NCBI RefSeq assembly: GCF_037101375.1
Contig: NZ_AP029019.1
Span: forward strand, 4,157,501-4,221,500
Source of the DNA: Acidovorax sp. DW039
GTDB taxonomy: Bacteria; Pseudomonadota; Gammaproteobacteria; Burkholderiales; Burkholderiaceae_C
Reading direction: 5' to 3'
Length of the DNA stretch: 64,000 nt
Shown piece after piece: positions 1 to 8,527 of the stretch (the first letter of the stretch is position 1; each line of letters opens with the position of its first letter). A program made the translations under genes and the position numbers. Below the pieces are notes generated by a model. The model had not been told where the DNA came from, did not search any database, and saw nothing but the letters and a program-made list of their open reading frames with translations.

Positions 1-48
1 AGTATAACAAGAATTTCCACCTCATCTGGAAGATGCACGATTCTTTTC

Positions 49-177
49 TCACGCCTGGGCGATCGCCTCCTCCAGTGCTTCTATATACAGACGAGGAACG
101 TCGCACCCCGTCTGATCGCGATAGGCGAGACTGCGAGGGGGCGCATCTGAAAGCAAACGAACCACCCACGAAATCAT
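49..177 (-). CDS. possible 42-aa ORF downstream of cheB
   Basis: A 42-codon ATG-to-TGA frame begins 7 bases after the cheB stop, on the same strand. The peptide contains an acidic helix-like end (LYIEALEEAIAQA). No clear Shine-Dalgarno precedes the ATG and I do not recognise a family. It could be a translationally coupled small protein, the remnant of a longer gene, or chance. The remaining 48 bases to the window edge show nothing I can name. Confidence 0.2.
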   Translation of the reverse strand: MISWVVRLLSDAPPRSLAYRDQTGCDVPRLYIEALEEAIAQA

Positions 178-184
178 GAAAGCA

Positions 185-1294
185 TCAGATACGGTGCAAA
201 ACTCTATCCGGAGCTCCACGAAGTCGAGCTAGCAAGGCACCAGCGATCTGTCCAAGCGGGAGCACCTCGTCAGCAGCCCCGTGAGCAATAGCCTCGCGCG
301 GCATTCCAAAAACGATACAACTAGCTTCATCCTGAACATAGTTATAGCTGCCAGCATCTTTCATTTCACGCATGGCAGCAGCCCCATCATTGCCCATGCC
401 AGTCAACATGATGCCGTAAGCGTTTCGCCCAACGACAGCTGCAGCCGACTTGAACAGCACTTCAACAGAAGGCTTGTGACGATTGACGGGAGGCCCATCA
501 TCAACAACCGCGACATAGTTCGCGCCACTGCGCGCCACATGAAACTGTCGCCCTCCTGGCGCAATGTATGCATGCCCTGGCAGAATGCGCTCGCCATTCA
601 CAGCTTCCTTCACCGTAATTTGGCATAGACCATTGAGACGAGCTGCAAAACTTGTCGTAAAACCCGGAGGCATATGCTGCGTAATTACGATAGCAGGAGA
701 GTCCGCGGGCATCTGCACCAGCACCTCCTTGATCGCCTCGGTCCCTCCGGTGGAAGCACCGATACAAATCAACTTTTCGGTGGATATTCGCCCCATTAAA
801 CCGGAGGGAGCTGCAGGTACCGCGGAGCCTGGCGCATGGAGCAGCTGGGGAGCCTGAGGCTTACCTTCGCGAACGGTACCTTTGCGGACCTGCGCCACTG
901 CCGCAACGCGAATTTTGTCGACGATTTGCTCAGCTAATTCATTGAGCCCGCTTGTTAACCCAACGCGAGGCTTGGCAACAAAATCAATCGCACCAAGTTC
1001 CAGAGCCTTCATGGTCACTTCCGCCCCACGTTCCGTCAGGGTAGAAATCATGACGACCGGCATTGGTCGAAGGCGCATGAGTCTTCCAAGGAAATCAATG
1101 CCATCCATTCGAGGCATCTCTACATCAAGTGTGATTACGTCGGGATTCAGCTCCCTGATCATTTCACGAGCGATAAGGGGATCATTGGCAGTACCTACAC
1201 ATTCCATATCGCGCTGACGGTTAATGATCTCAGCGAGCAAGCTACGGACCAAAGCAGAGTCGTCTACAACGATGACTCTAATTTTCTTATTCAT
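185..1294 (-). CDS. cheB: CheB protein-glutamate methylesterase/glutamine deamidase
   Basis: CheB removes methyl groups from chemoreceptors when phosphorylated by CheA, giving adaptation. The 369-aa product has an N-terminal receiver (acidic pair at residues 11-12, phospho-acceptor Asp57 in TLDVEMP) and a C-terminal methylesterase domain with the catalytic Ser in GASTGG, His in TQHMPPGF and Asp in GMGNDGA. I chose the ATG at 1294, preceded by a GAGGT ribosome site, over an upstream in-frame GTG at 1309. It is the last recognisable gene of the che operon, 15 bases after cheD. Confidence 0.97.
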   Translation of the reverse strand: MNKKIRVIVVDDSALVRSLLAEIINRQRDMECVGTANDPLIAREMIRELNPDVITLDVEMPRMDGIDFLGRLMRLRPMPVVMISTLTERGAEVTMKALELGAIDFVAKPRVGLTSGLNELAEQIVDKIRVAAVAQVRKGTVREGKPQAPQLLHAPGSAVPAAPSGLMGRISTEKLICIGASTGGTEAIKEVLVQMPADSPAIVITQHMPPGFTTSFAARLNGLCQITVKEAVNGERILPGHAYIAPGGRQFHVARSGANYVAVVDDGPPVNRHKPSVEVLFKSAAAVVGRNAYGIMLTGMGNDGAAAMREMKDAGSYNYVQDEASCIVFGMPREAIAHGAADEVLPLGQIAGALLARLRGAPDRVLHRI

Positions 1295-1309
1295 CAACCA
1301 CGACCTCAC

Positions 1310-2056
1310 TCAAAACAGATCCACAGAACCGCCAGCATTACTCTTAGCGACGGTTGCTGCATTCCCACGAACCTCTTGGGCAACATCAGGATGCGCATGC
1401 GCCAAACGCTTCACCATTGCTTTACCCGTCACAGGGAAAAAGACAACCTTCCTCGGATAAATATCCAGCACATCCTCAGAAACAATGGGTATACGCTCAG
1501 TATGAAGGTAATTCAGAACAAAATTCGTATTACGTTCACCAACGTTCATCGTGGTGAAATTGTGCATAACTTGTGCGCCGCCGAATATTTTGGCCTGCAT
1601 AGTTTCACGCCGGGCACCAAGCTTCAACATTTCGTTGATCAGCACTTCCATTGCATATGAACCATACCTTCCAGACGAGTCTCCAACTTCACCATCAGGA
1701 AGCATAAAGTGATTCATACCGCCAACATGCGCACGGCTATCCCACAGACAAGCTGCAATACACGAGCCCAGAACTGTCATGATCACCATGTTTTCGTTGG
1801 CGACGAAATACTCTCCCGGTAACACCTTTACAGCGTTGTGTTGAAAGTGATGGTCCAGATAAAAAAAAGACGCCTCGCCAGGACGTCTTACACGCGCCTT
1901 CAACTCCTCCAAGGAAGAGTCTTTGGCCGAGCCGGTGGAAGAATATACATCGGCACTCAGCGGCGCAATGCGGGGGGCACGGCGACGCTCTATTCCTCCT
2001 TGGGCTTGCATACTGCCTCCAGCTGCAGAGGGTTGGCTAGGTCTTATGTTGCTCAT
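1310..2056 (-). CDS. cheD: CheD chemoreceptor glutamine deamidase
   Basis: CheD deamidates receptor glutamines and in some bacteria interacts with the CheC phosphatase. The catalytic Cys99 (LGSCIAACLWD) and His116 (GGMNHFMLP) are present. The 248-aa protein carries an unusual N-terminal extension of about 65 residues before the CheD fold (Arg-rich, low complexity) and a C-terminal tail ending GSVDLF. The same six residues end the CheZ-like protein at the head of this operon. ATG 2056 is preferred over an upstream TTG at 2077; neither has a good ribosome site, so coupling to cheR (26 bases upstream) is likely. Confidence 0.93.
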   Translation of the reverse strand: MSNIRPSQPSAAGGSMQAQGGIERRRAPRIAPLSADVYSSTGSAKDSSLEELKARVRRPGEASFFYLDHHFQHNAVKVLPGEYFVANENMVIMTVLGSCIAACLWDSRAHVGGMNHFMLPDGEVGDSSGRYGSYAMEVLINEMLKLGARRETMQAKIFGGAQVMHNFTTMNVGERNTNFVLNYLHTERIPIVSEDVLDIYPRKVVFFPVTGKAMVKRLAHAHPDVAQEVRGNAATVAKSNAGGSVDLF

Positions 2057-2082
2057 GAGGTAGTAGCTTTTAATCAAAGAGA

Positions 2083-2994
2083 TCAGCGTCTCTCATAAAC
2101 CGTTTTACCACGCAGCGTAAATAGGTCTTTGGATTCGCTGAAATTTTCGGCATGACCAACAAAAAGAAGTCCACCCGGTTTCAGCACACGATGGATTTTT
2201 TCCAGAACGCGCCGCTGGGTTGGAGCATCAAAGTAAATCATGACATTCCTGCAAAAAACGACGTCGAAAGGCTCTTTAAAAGGCCAGTCATCCCGGATGA
2301 GATTGACACTCATAAAGTCAATCAATTTTCTGAGTTCAGGCTTCACTCTGGCCATACCCGAGTTTGCGCCCTTGCCCCTGAGGAAGAACTTCTGCATCCT
2401 TTCGGGTCCAACTCCTTTAAGACTTTCCAAACGATAAATTCCATTACCTGCGGTAGTCAAAACCTTTGAGTCAATATCACTAGCAGTTAACTTGAAAGAG
2501 GGATTGCTTCCGAGTGACTCTATTGCTGTCATCACTATTGAATAAGGTTCCTCACCCGTTGATGCTGCGTTGCACCAAACTCGCCATGCTGTTCCAGCGG
2601 ATTTACTCTGCAAGTGGTTGGCAAAAATTTCGAAGTGATGCTGCTCTCTGAAAAATGCAGTCAAATTTGTTGTAAGGGCATTGACAAATTCTTGCCATTC
2701 GGGACCATCATTGTGTTCCAACCAAGTCAAATATTCATGAAAACTTGAATGACCAGTTTCTCTCAACCGTCTAGAGAGACGACTGTAAACCATCGCATGC
2801 TTGCCATCGTGCAGGCTAATGCCAGCTCTTTGATAAATAAGAGACTGCACGCGGGCAAAGTCCGCATTGGTCCACACAAACTCACGCCCCTGAGCTAGAG
2901 GGCCAGAAGGATTGGATCCGGCACCACCTACATCACTCATTGGAATCTGAGAGCGGGTATTTTTTATTGCTTGGGAAACTTGCGACATGACCAT
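2083..2994 (-). CDS. cheR: CheR chemoreceptor glutamate methyltransferase
   Basis: CheR uses S-adenosylmethionine to methylate receptor glutamates. The 303-aa protein has the N-terminal helical CheR domain (YQRAGISL, YSRLSRRLRETG), the NLTAFFRE active-site segment, the glycine-poor but recognisable SAM loop NAASTGEEPYS, and FCRNVMIYF near the C-terminus. The first 35 residues look unstructured. Start is ATG 2994 or ATG 2988; the GGGG upstream fits either. It lies in the AT-richest part of the operon. Confidence 0.96.
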   Translation of the reverse strand: MVMSQVSQAIKNTRSQIPMSDVGGAGSNPSGPLAQGREFVWTNADFARVQSLIYQRAGISLHDGKHAMVYSRLSRRLRETGHSSFHEYLTWLEHNDGPEWQEFVNALTTNLTAFFREQHHFEIFANHLQSKSAGTAWRVWCNAASTGEEPYSIVMTAIESLGSNPSFKLTASDIDSKVLTTAGNGIYRLESLKGVGPERMQKFFLRGKGANSGMARVKPELRKLIDFMSVNLIRDDWPFKEPFDVVFCRNVMIYFDAPTQRRVLEKIHRVLKPGGLLFVGHAENFSESKDLFTLRGKTVYERR

Positions 2995-3038
2995 CCCCAG
3001 AAAGTTACATAACCAACCCGCACTCCAAAGTTCAAAAA

Positions 3039-3527
3039 CTATTCGTCTGCAGTCACCAACCCCATATCAACACTAGACATTAGCTTCTCGATATCTAGCA
3101 GAATCAGCATTCGGTCCCCAACAGAACCCAAGCCCAAGATACAGCTGTTATCAATAGCACTTTCGATATCCGGAGCATTTCGAATATTTTCTGCAGTTAA
3201 CTCCATCACGTCACTGACGGAGTCAACAACAACCCCAACAACACGATTTCTCAGATTCAGAATAATCACCACAGTAAAGCTACTGTAATCTGCTTGGGCA
3301 CAGTTGAATTTCAACCGCATATCTACGATGGGAACAATGGTTCCTCGCAGATTAACAACACCCTTTATAAAAGAGGGCGCATTAGCAATACGAGTAGGTT
3401 GCTCATATCCGCGTATTTCTTGCACCTTCAAGATATCGATACCATACTCTTCCTGATCCAGCCGGAAGGTAAGATATTCCCGTGCTCCGGAAGGTGCTGA
3501 GTCAGCTGGTTTACCCACGACACTCAT
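3039..3527 (-). CDS. cheW: CheW coupling protein
   Basis: CheW joins receptors to the CheA kinase in the chemosensory array. The 162-aa protein is a single CheW beta-barrel domain, with the typical segments [22 protein letters not shown], broken here by positions 18-39, [15 protein letters not shown] and [17 protein letters not shown] lies 7 bases before the ATG. It sits 37 bases after cheA and is AT-rich relative to the flagellar genes further along. Confidence 0.97.
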   Translation of the reverse strand: MSVVGKPADSAPSGAREYLTFRLDQEEYGIDILKVQEIRGYEQPTRIANAPSFIKGVVNLRGTIVPIVDMRLKFNCAQADYSSFTVVIILNLRNRVVGVVVDSVSDVMELTAENIRNAPDIESAIDNSCILGLGSVGDRMLILLDIEKLMSSVDMGLVTADE

Positions 3528-3564
3528 ACAAACTCCTTCAAATGTGTTCTTTTAGTGATGGTTT

Positions 3565-5700
3565 TCAATGGCGCGCTCTGCGAACCAAGCCACCTGTATC
3601 CAGAATCAGCGCGACAGTTCCATCACCCAAAATCGTCGCTCCGGAAACGTTAGGTACCTTTTTATAGTTGGTTTCCAAGTTCTTCACGACGACCTGATGC
3701 TGCCCAAGCAACTCGTCCACGAGAAGTGCCACTCGGCTGCCATCTGCCTCGACAACGACCATGATGTTGCTGGATTTATTCAAGTCAAAGCGAGGGACTT
3801 GGAATATTTTCTCCAGGGCGATGACAGGCATGTATTCATCACGCACCTTCACCAACTGGGAACCTTGAGCTACGGTACTGACATCGTCTGCGTTGACTTG
3901 GAACGACTCCACAACAGAGGACAAAGGAAGAATGTAAACCTCGTCTCCTACCCCAACGGACATACCGTCCATGATCGCAAGAGTGAGCGGCAAACGAACA
4001 GAGACCTTCATGCCGTAACCCTCGGCAGAATCGATCTCCACAGTCCCATTCAGCGCAGCAATATTTCTTTTTACCACGTCCATGCCCACGCCGCGTCCAG
4101 AAACGTCAGTGACTTCATCGGCTGTAGAAAAGCCCGGGGCAAAGATAAGCTGCCAAACCTCAGCATCAGTCATCTGCTCAGAAACATCCAAGCCACGCTC
4201 CTGAGCCTTGCGAAGGATCTTCTCTCTCGAGAGTCCCCGGCCATCATCTCTCACGTCAATCACAATAGAGCCACCTTGGTGCGATGCGGACAAGGTGATT
4301 GTTCCGTGCTCTGATTTACCTTTAGCCAGTCGATCAGCAGGCAACTCAATTCCGTGATCACAGCTATTTCGAACCAAGTGAGTTAATGGGTCGGTAATTT
4401 TTTCTACCAACCCTTTATCCAGTTCAGTGGCCTCACCCAAAGTGACCAAATCTACCTTCTTGCCCAACTTGTTTGCCAAATCTCTCAGCATTCGAGGGAA
4501 CCTGCTGAAGACGATGGACATGGGAATCATCCGTATCGACATCACGGACTCTTGCAGATCTCTGGTGTTTCGGTCCAAATCCGCCAAACCTGCAAGCAAT
4601 TGCTGGTAAGCACCCGCATCCAATCCCCTGCTGTTCTGAGCAAGCATTGCCTGGGTGATCACCAGTTCACCCACCAAGTTGATGAGCTGATCAACCTTGT
4701 TGACGGCAACGCGGATCGTAGTGGACTCCATCTGCGCCTGGCTAGGCACTTTTTGCTCAGCAACAGGTTTTGCCGTTACGACGGATTTACGAGGTGCATC
4801 TTCAGACACCACTCCCACAGGCGGTGCAGCTTGAGCAGTCGTCGAAGGAGCTCCAGGGGCATCACTGAAGAATCCATAGGCAGCGTCTCCGCCCGCAGCT
4901 TCGGAACCGGGTGATGCCCCACCTGCTGAACCAGCAGCGGTGTCCACGAAGCGCACTTGATCCTTCGACACATGGAAAGCAAACAGATCAAGCAGGTCGT
5001 CAGTCGAAGACGTGGTCTCCACTGCGAATACTCTCATGTTCGGGCTAGCCCCTGAGATATCCTGAATGGTTCCTAACCCTGCGATATCTTTAAACAGCTC
5101 TTTAATGGCATCTGCCTGCTCCATTCGCTCCAAAGGACCAATGTGGATTTCCAGTTGACGTAACTGACCAGGCACATGCGTAGTCGCAACGCTTGGTGAG
5201 GGCGCAGGAGTTGCGACTGGAGCAGCAACCGCAGGGGTGGGCGCTGGCACTGGAGCCGACGCCTCCTCTGGCGCCAAGCCAGCCGCGAGATCACTGATAC
5301 GTTGGACCAATGCGGTTGTAGAAACAGCTTCACCAGCTCCGCCAGCTTGGTGCCTCGCAAGCAAGCTGCGCGAGGCATCTGCAGACTCCAACAACACATC
5401 CACCATTTGGGGAATGGGTTGGAGTTCGTGCCGGCGCAGCTTGTCCAACAGAGACTCCATCTGATGCGTCAACTCTGCAACATCAGAAAAACCAAATGTG
5501 GCAGCACCACCCTTGATGGAATGTGCGCAACGGAAAATACCGTTCAGCTCCTCATCGTTCGCTTGGCTCAGGTCCAGATCCAGCAACATCTGCTCCATCT
5601 GGTCCAGGTTTTCCCCAGCTTCTTCAAAGAAGATCTGATAAAACTGACTCAGATCAAAATCAGCACCTGACCCAGATCCTTCTTGGTGGATTTCTGCCAT
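3565..5700 (-). CDS. cheA: CheA chemotaxis histidine kinase
   Basis: CheA is the array kinase that phosphorylates CheY and CheB. In the 711-aa product I see an Hpt domain with phospho-acceptor His60 (CAHSIKGGAATFGF), a Pro/Ala-rich linker at about 145-180, a P2-like module at about 180-260, a second linker, a dimerisation helix pair (INLVGELVITQAML), an ATPase domain with the N box (HLVRNSCDHGIE) and G boxes (DDGRGL, GRGVGMDVV), and a C-terminal CheW-like P5 domain. AGGAG precedes the ATG by 6 bases. It follows cheY by 38 bases. Confidence 0.97.
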   Translation of the reverse strand: MAEIHQEGSGSGADFDLSQFYQIFFEEAGENLDQMEQMLLDLDLSQANDEELNGIFRCAHSIKGGAATFGFSDVAELTHQMESLLDKLRRHELQPIPQMVDVLLESADASRSLLARHQAGGAGEAVSTTALVQRISDLAAGLAPEEASAPVPAPTPAVAAPVATPAPSPSVATTHVPGQLRQLEIHIGPLERMEQADAIKELFKDIAGLGTIQDISGASPNMRVFAVETTSSTDDLLDLFAFHVSKDQVRFVDTAAGSAGGASPGSEAAGGDAAYGFFSDAPGAPSTTAQAAPPVGVVSEDAPRKSVVTAKPVAEQKVPSQAQMESTTIRVAVNKVDQLINLVGELVITQAMLAQNSRGLDAGAYQQLLAGLADLDRNTRDLQESVMSIRMIPMSIVFSRFPRMLRDLANKLGKKVDLVTLGEATELDKGLVEKITDPLTHLVRNSCDHGIELPADRLAKGKSEHGTITLSASHQGGSIVIDVRDDGRGLSREKILRKAQERGLDVSEQMTDAEVWQLIFAPGFSTADEVTDVSGRGVGMDVVKRNIAALNGTVEIDSAEGYGMKVSVRLPLTLAIMDGMSVGVGDEVYILPLSSVVESFQVNADDVSTVAQGSQLVKVRDEYMPVIALEKIFQVPRFDLNKSSNIMVVVEADGSRVALLVDELLGQHQVVVKNLETNYKKVPNVSGATILGDGTVALILDTGGLVRRARH

Positions 5701-5738
5701 GGTTGGCTCCTATCTCAGTGAATTGACGATCTGCATTA

Positions 5739-6101
5739 CTAGCGGATCACCTTCTGAATAACTTCAATCAAACGATTCGGATCAAAAGGCTTCACAAGCC
5801 AACCGGTCGCCCCCGCAGAGCGTCCCGCTTGCTTCATCTGATCGCTGGACTCCGTAGTCAATATCAGGATAGGAATCGTCTTGAATTTAGGATGCTCGCG
5901 GAGTTTGCGGGTGAGGCCAATTCCGTCCAGCCTGGGCATGTTTTGATCAGCCAGAACCAAATGGATTTCATGACTCTCCGCTTTTTCGAGGGCATCTTGC
6001 CCATCCACCGCCTCCACGACGTGGTATCCAGCACCGGTCAGGGTGAAGGAAACCATTTTTCGCATGGAAGGTGAATCGTCTACGGCAAGTATTGATTGCA
6101 T
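5739..6101 (-). CDS. cheY: CheY-type single-domain response regulator
   Basis: A 120-aa stand-alone receiver with the acidic pair at residues 8-9, phospho-acceptor Asp52 (VLADQNMPRLDG), Thr in ILTTES and Lys in VKPFDP. It lies between the CheZ-like gene and cheA, so it should be phosphorylated by this CheA. It is clearly different from the second CheY at 37335, which is paired with classical CheZ. It may act on another output or serve as a phosphate sink. GGAG precedes the ATG by 6 bases. Confidence 0.93.
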   Translation of the reverse strand: MQSILAVDDSPSMRKMVSFTLTGAGYHVVEAVDGQDALEKAESHEIHLVLADQNMPRLDGIGLTRKLREHPKFKTIPILILTTESSDQMKQAGRSAGATGWLVKPFDPNRLIEVIQKVIR

Positions 6102-6150
6102 TTAAGACTCCAGCTGACTTGAATATATGTATGGGGTGGTACCGTGGTGC

Positions 6151-6597
6151 TTAAAACAGGTCGACAGAACCAGCATCCATTTCACTCTGGGTAACAGGAT
6201 TGGGACGATCTGGCGCCATCTCGGCGAAGGGGGCTGCTTCTTCCCCTTCTTCTTGCCCCATGGCTTCAGAAGCCAAACGAAAGGCACACCCCTGCAATAC
6301 CTTAGTAGTGTGCCAAATGAGCTGAGACGCCATGTCCTGAAACTGAAGCTCAGTCACAGCACTTCGCAAAGCATCACGTGCGGCGGCCAACTCAGGAGAT
6401 TGGGCGACACGGGAGTCTGTCAGTGCAGCATTTGCCTCGCCAAAACGCTCAAGCAAATTGTCTGTAGCATGACTCAGCAGGCCTTCCAACCGGTGCAAAT
6501 CATGCATAACGACCAGCAATGAGTCTTGAAGCTCAGCTGCCACCATGACAGGAACATGGACCGCAGGCCCTCCAGGCGTTGTTAGCGTAGATTGCAT
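6151..6597 (-). CDS. small CheZ-like phosphatase candidate
   Basis: A 148-aa, mostly helical protein at the head of the che operon. Around residues 82-95 it has ELQFQDMASQLI, whose Asp88 and Gln92 match the DxxxQ signature that CheZ uses to dephosphorylate CheY (DLTGQ in classical CheZ). It is shorter than the 207-aa CheZ at 37726 and lacks that protein's VDDLLASLGF tail. Instead it ends GSVDLF, the same hexapeptide that ends CheD. GGAG precedes the ATG by 5 bases. Its position before cheY supports a CheY phosphatase role, but that is inference; MCP-associated proteins can carry similar LQFQD motifs. Confidence 0.65.
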   Translation of the reverse strand: MQSTLTTPGGPAVHVPVMVAAELQDSLLVVMHDLHRLEGLLSHATDNLLERFGEANAALTDSRVAQSPELAAARDALRSAVTELQFQDMASQLIWHTTKVLQGCAFRLASEAMGQEEGEEAAPFAEMAPDRPNPVTQSEMDAGSVDLF

Positions 6598-6776
6598 CGT
6601 TTCTCCATTGCAAAAAGCAGCAAAGCACGCTCGATCATCAAAGACGAAGTCGCAGAGTCGATTTTGCTGAACCCACTGCTCATTTCACACGAGCCATTGG
6701 ACGCCGGCCTAGTGAGCCCTCTCAACCGGACAAACACCCTTGTTTGTTCCAAAATGTATCCTATGATAACGCCCCT
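6598..6776. promoter_or_regulatory. divergent intergenic region, che operon / kinase gene
   Basis: These 179 bases separate the minus-strand che operon from the plus-strand kinase gene. A perfect 7-base inverted repeat (ACAAACA, 4-base spacer, TGTTTGT) spans 6730-6747. A sigma-70-like pair for the kinase is TTGTTT at 6740-6745 and TATGAT at 6762-6767 (16-base spacer), which would give a very short leader before ATG 6777. The inverted repeat overlaps that -35, so it could be an operator. No sigma-28-like element for the che operon was found. Confidence 0.4.
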
Positions 6777-7892
6777 ATGGTCACGATAGCACCAGAGCAA
6801 CACCTTCAAATACTTCACCTTGAAGATTCGCTGGCCGACCAAGACCTAGTGCAACGTATTCTTCACAAAGCGTACCCTTTATCCAACGTTATTCCTGTCG
6901 ACTCGCTGGAGTTGTTTGAAGAGCTCATAGCAAAGAAACGTTTTGACATCATCCTAGCGGACTACAGGCTCAACGGGTTCACTGCCCTTGATGCGTGGCA
7001 ATGTGTTGCGCGGTCGCGTCACCCTCTACCTTTCATTTTGGTCTCTGGCGCCATTGGTGAGGCGGCGGCGGTAGACGCCATGAGGCTCGGCATCTCAGAC
7101 TACCTGCTCAAGGACGACATCACTCGACTGCCGCATGTCGTAGCTAGGGCTATGGAGGTGCATCAAGCTAAACAGGAAAAGGAAGCGGCGGTAGCAGAAC
7201 TGGCAGAGTCTCAAAAAAGACTGGTGGAGCTGACGGCACATTTACAGAGCTCGATAGAAAACGAGCGTGCATCTATTGCACGCGAGATTCACGATGACAT
7301 CGGAGGAGCACTGACAGCTGTTAGGTTTGATGTCTCCTGGATCAGCCGCCATGCACCCGATATTGAGATTCAACGGCACGCCAATGCTGCGGTAGAGATG
7401 CTGCAGCATGCAATTGGCGCAAGCCAGCGCATCATGATGGACTTACGCCCGCCAGTGCTGGAACAGGGACTTGTTGCAGCAATCCGATGGCTAGTCTCAT
7501 CCTTTGAGCGCAGAACAGGCGTTCCCGTTCGGCTCAGCGTGAGCAGCGAGGACATGTCAGTCCCCCAAGACATTCAAGTGGTGGCCTATCGCACAACCCA
7601 AGAAGCCCTCACCAACATCACAAAGTACGCGAACGCCACCCAAGTGGCTATCGATCTATCAGATCAGGAAAACGTACTCACCCTGGAGATTGCGGACAAT
7701 GGCTGTGGCATTCCCTCCGAAGACCGAAACAAACCAAAGGCATTTGGACTGAAAGGCTTGCAAGAGCGAGCGCGAATTGCCGGAGGGTGGCTAGACATTG
7801 GCAGCCAAGTGGGTAAGGGGACATGCATTACGCTGACAGTCCCCCTAATATCATCACGACCAACAGACAGGGACGAGGTCATAGATGATTAA
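6777..7892 (+). CDS. hybrid sensor kinase: receiver plus HisKA_3 kinase
   Basis: A 371-aa soluble protein with an N-terminal receiver (about residues 8-130, phospho-acceptor Asp62 in ILADYRLNGF), a short coiled coil (about 135-165), a HisKA_3 dimerisation domain with His172 (AREIHDDIGGALTAV) and an HATPase_c domain (TQEALTNITKYANA, DNGCGI, GLKGLQERA). No membrane segment. In HisKA_3 kinases such as NarX the DxxxQ after the His gives phosphatase activity; here the Gln is Gly177. ATG 6777 is preferred over TTG 6744. It overlaps the next gene by 8 bases, so the two form a pair. Confidence 0.85.
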   Translation: MVTIAPEQHLQILHLEDSLADQDLVQRILHKAYPLSNVIPVDSLELFEELIAKKRFDIILADYRLNGFTALDAWQCVARSRHPLPFILVSGAIGEAAAVDAMRLGISDYLLKDDITRLPHVVARAMEVHQAKQEKEAAVAELAESQKRLVELTAHLQSSIENERASIAREIHDDIGGALTAVRFDVSWISRHAPDIEIQRHANAAVEMLQHAIGASQRIMMDLRPPVLEQGLVAAIRWLVSSFERRTGVPVRLSVSSEDMSVPQDIQVVAYRTTQEALTNITKYANATQVAIDLSDQENVLTLEIADNGCGIPSEDRNKPKAFGLKGLQERARIAGGWLDIGSQVGKGTCITLTVPLISSRPTDRDEVIDD

Positions 7893-8514
7893 TGTGGTTT
7901 TATGCGATGACCATGCTGTTTTACGCCGAGGTATTCGCGACACATTGGTCGAGGCAGCAGACATTCGGGTAACGGGGGAAGCAAACGGATACTCTGAGCT
8001 CAAGGAACTACTGCGCTCAGCACCCTGTCACGTATTGCTGCTAGACATCAATATGCCTGGACGCAATGGTCTTGAGGTATTGGCAAGCTTGCGGGAATCA
8101 CACCCGGACATCAAAGTCCTCATGGTTTCAATGTACCCAGAGGATCAGTACGCTCTACGATGCCTGAAAGCAGGTGCCCAAGGCTATGCCAACAAAGCAG
8201 GTGATCCTGTGGAGCTCATCACCGCAGTCAGAACAGTAATGCAGGGCCGCAAATATCTGACTCCAGAGGTGGCTCAAATGCTTGCGGACAGCTTGTCCCA
8301 ACCCACGCCTGAGACACCCCATGCTGCGCTTTCAGAGCGGGAACTCCAGACGCTGATCAAAATTGCTTCAGGCAGGCGCCTATCGGACATTGCAGAAGAA
8401 TTGATGCTGAGTCCCAAAACAGTGAGTGTGTATCGGTCCAGAGTGCTGGAAAAACTTCAGCTCACCAACAATGCAGAGCTGACGGTTTACGCAATCCGCA
8501 ACCAATTGGTCTGA
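7885..8514 (+). CDS. NarL/FixJ-family response regulator
   Basis: A 209-aa DNA-binding response regulator: receiver with Asp54 (LLLDINMPGRNG) and Lys in NKAGDP, then a LuxR-type helix-turn-helix at about 145-205 (LSERELQTLIKIASG, SDIAEELMLSPKTVSVYRSRVLEKL). It is translationally coupled to the upstream kinase, its likely phospho-donor. Its stop lies only 13 bases from the convergent fliR stop. Targets are unknown; the setting between che and fli operons suggests motility, but this is inference. Confidence 0.9.
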   Translation: MINVVLCDDHAVLRRGIRDTLVEAADIRVTGEANGYSELKELLRSAPCHVLLLDINMPGRNGLEVLASLRESHPDIKVLMVSMYPEDQYALRCLKAGAQGYANKAGDPVELITAVRTVMQGRKYLTPEVAQMLADSLSQPTPETPHAALSERELQTLIKIASGRRLSDIAEELMLSPKTVSVYRSRVLEKLQLTNNAELTVYAIRNQLV

Positions 8515-8527
8515 CGGGTCCACCTCT

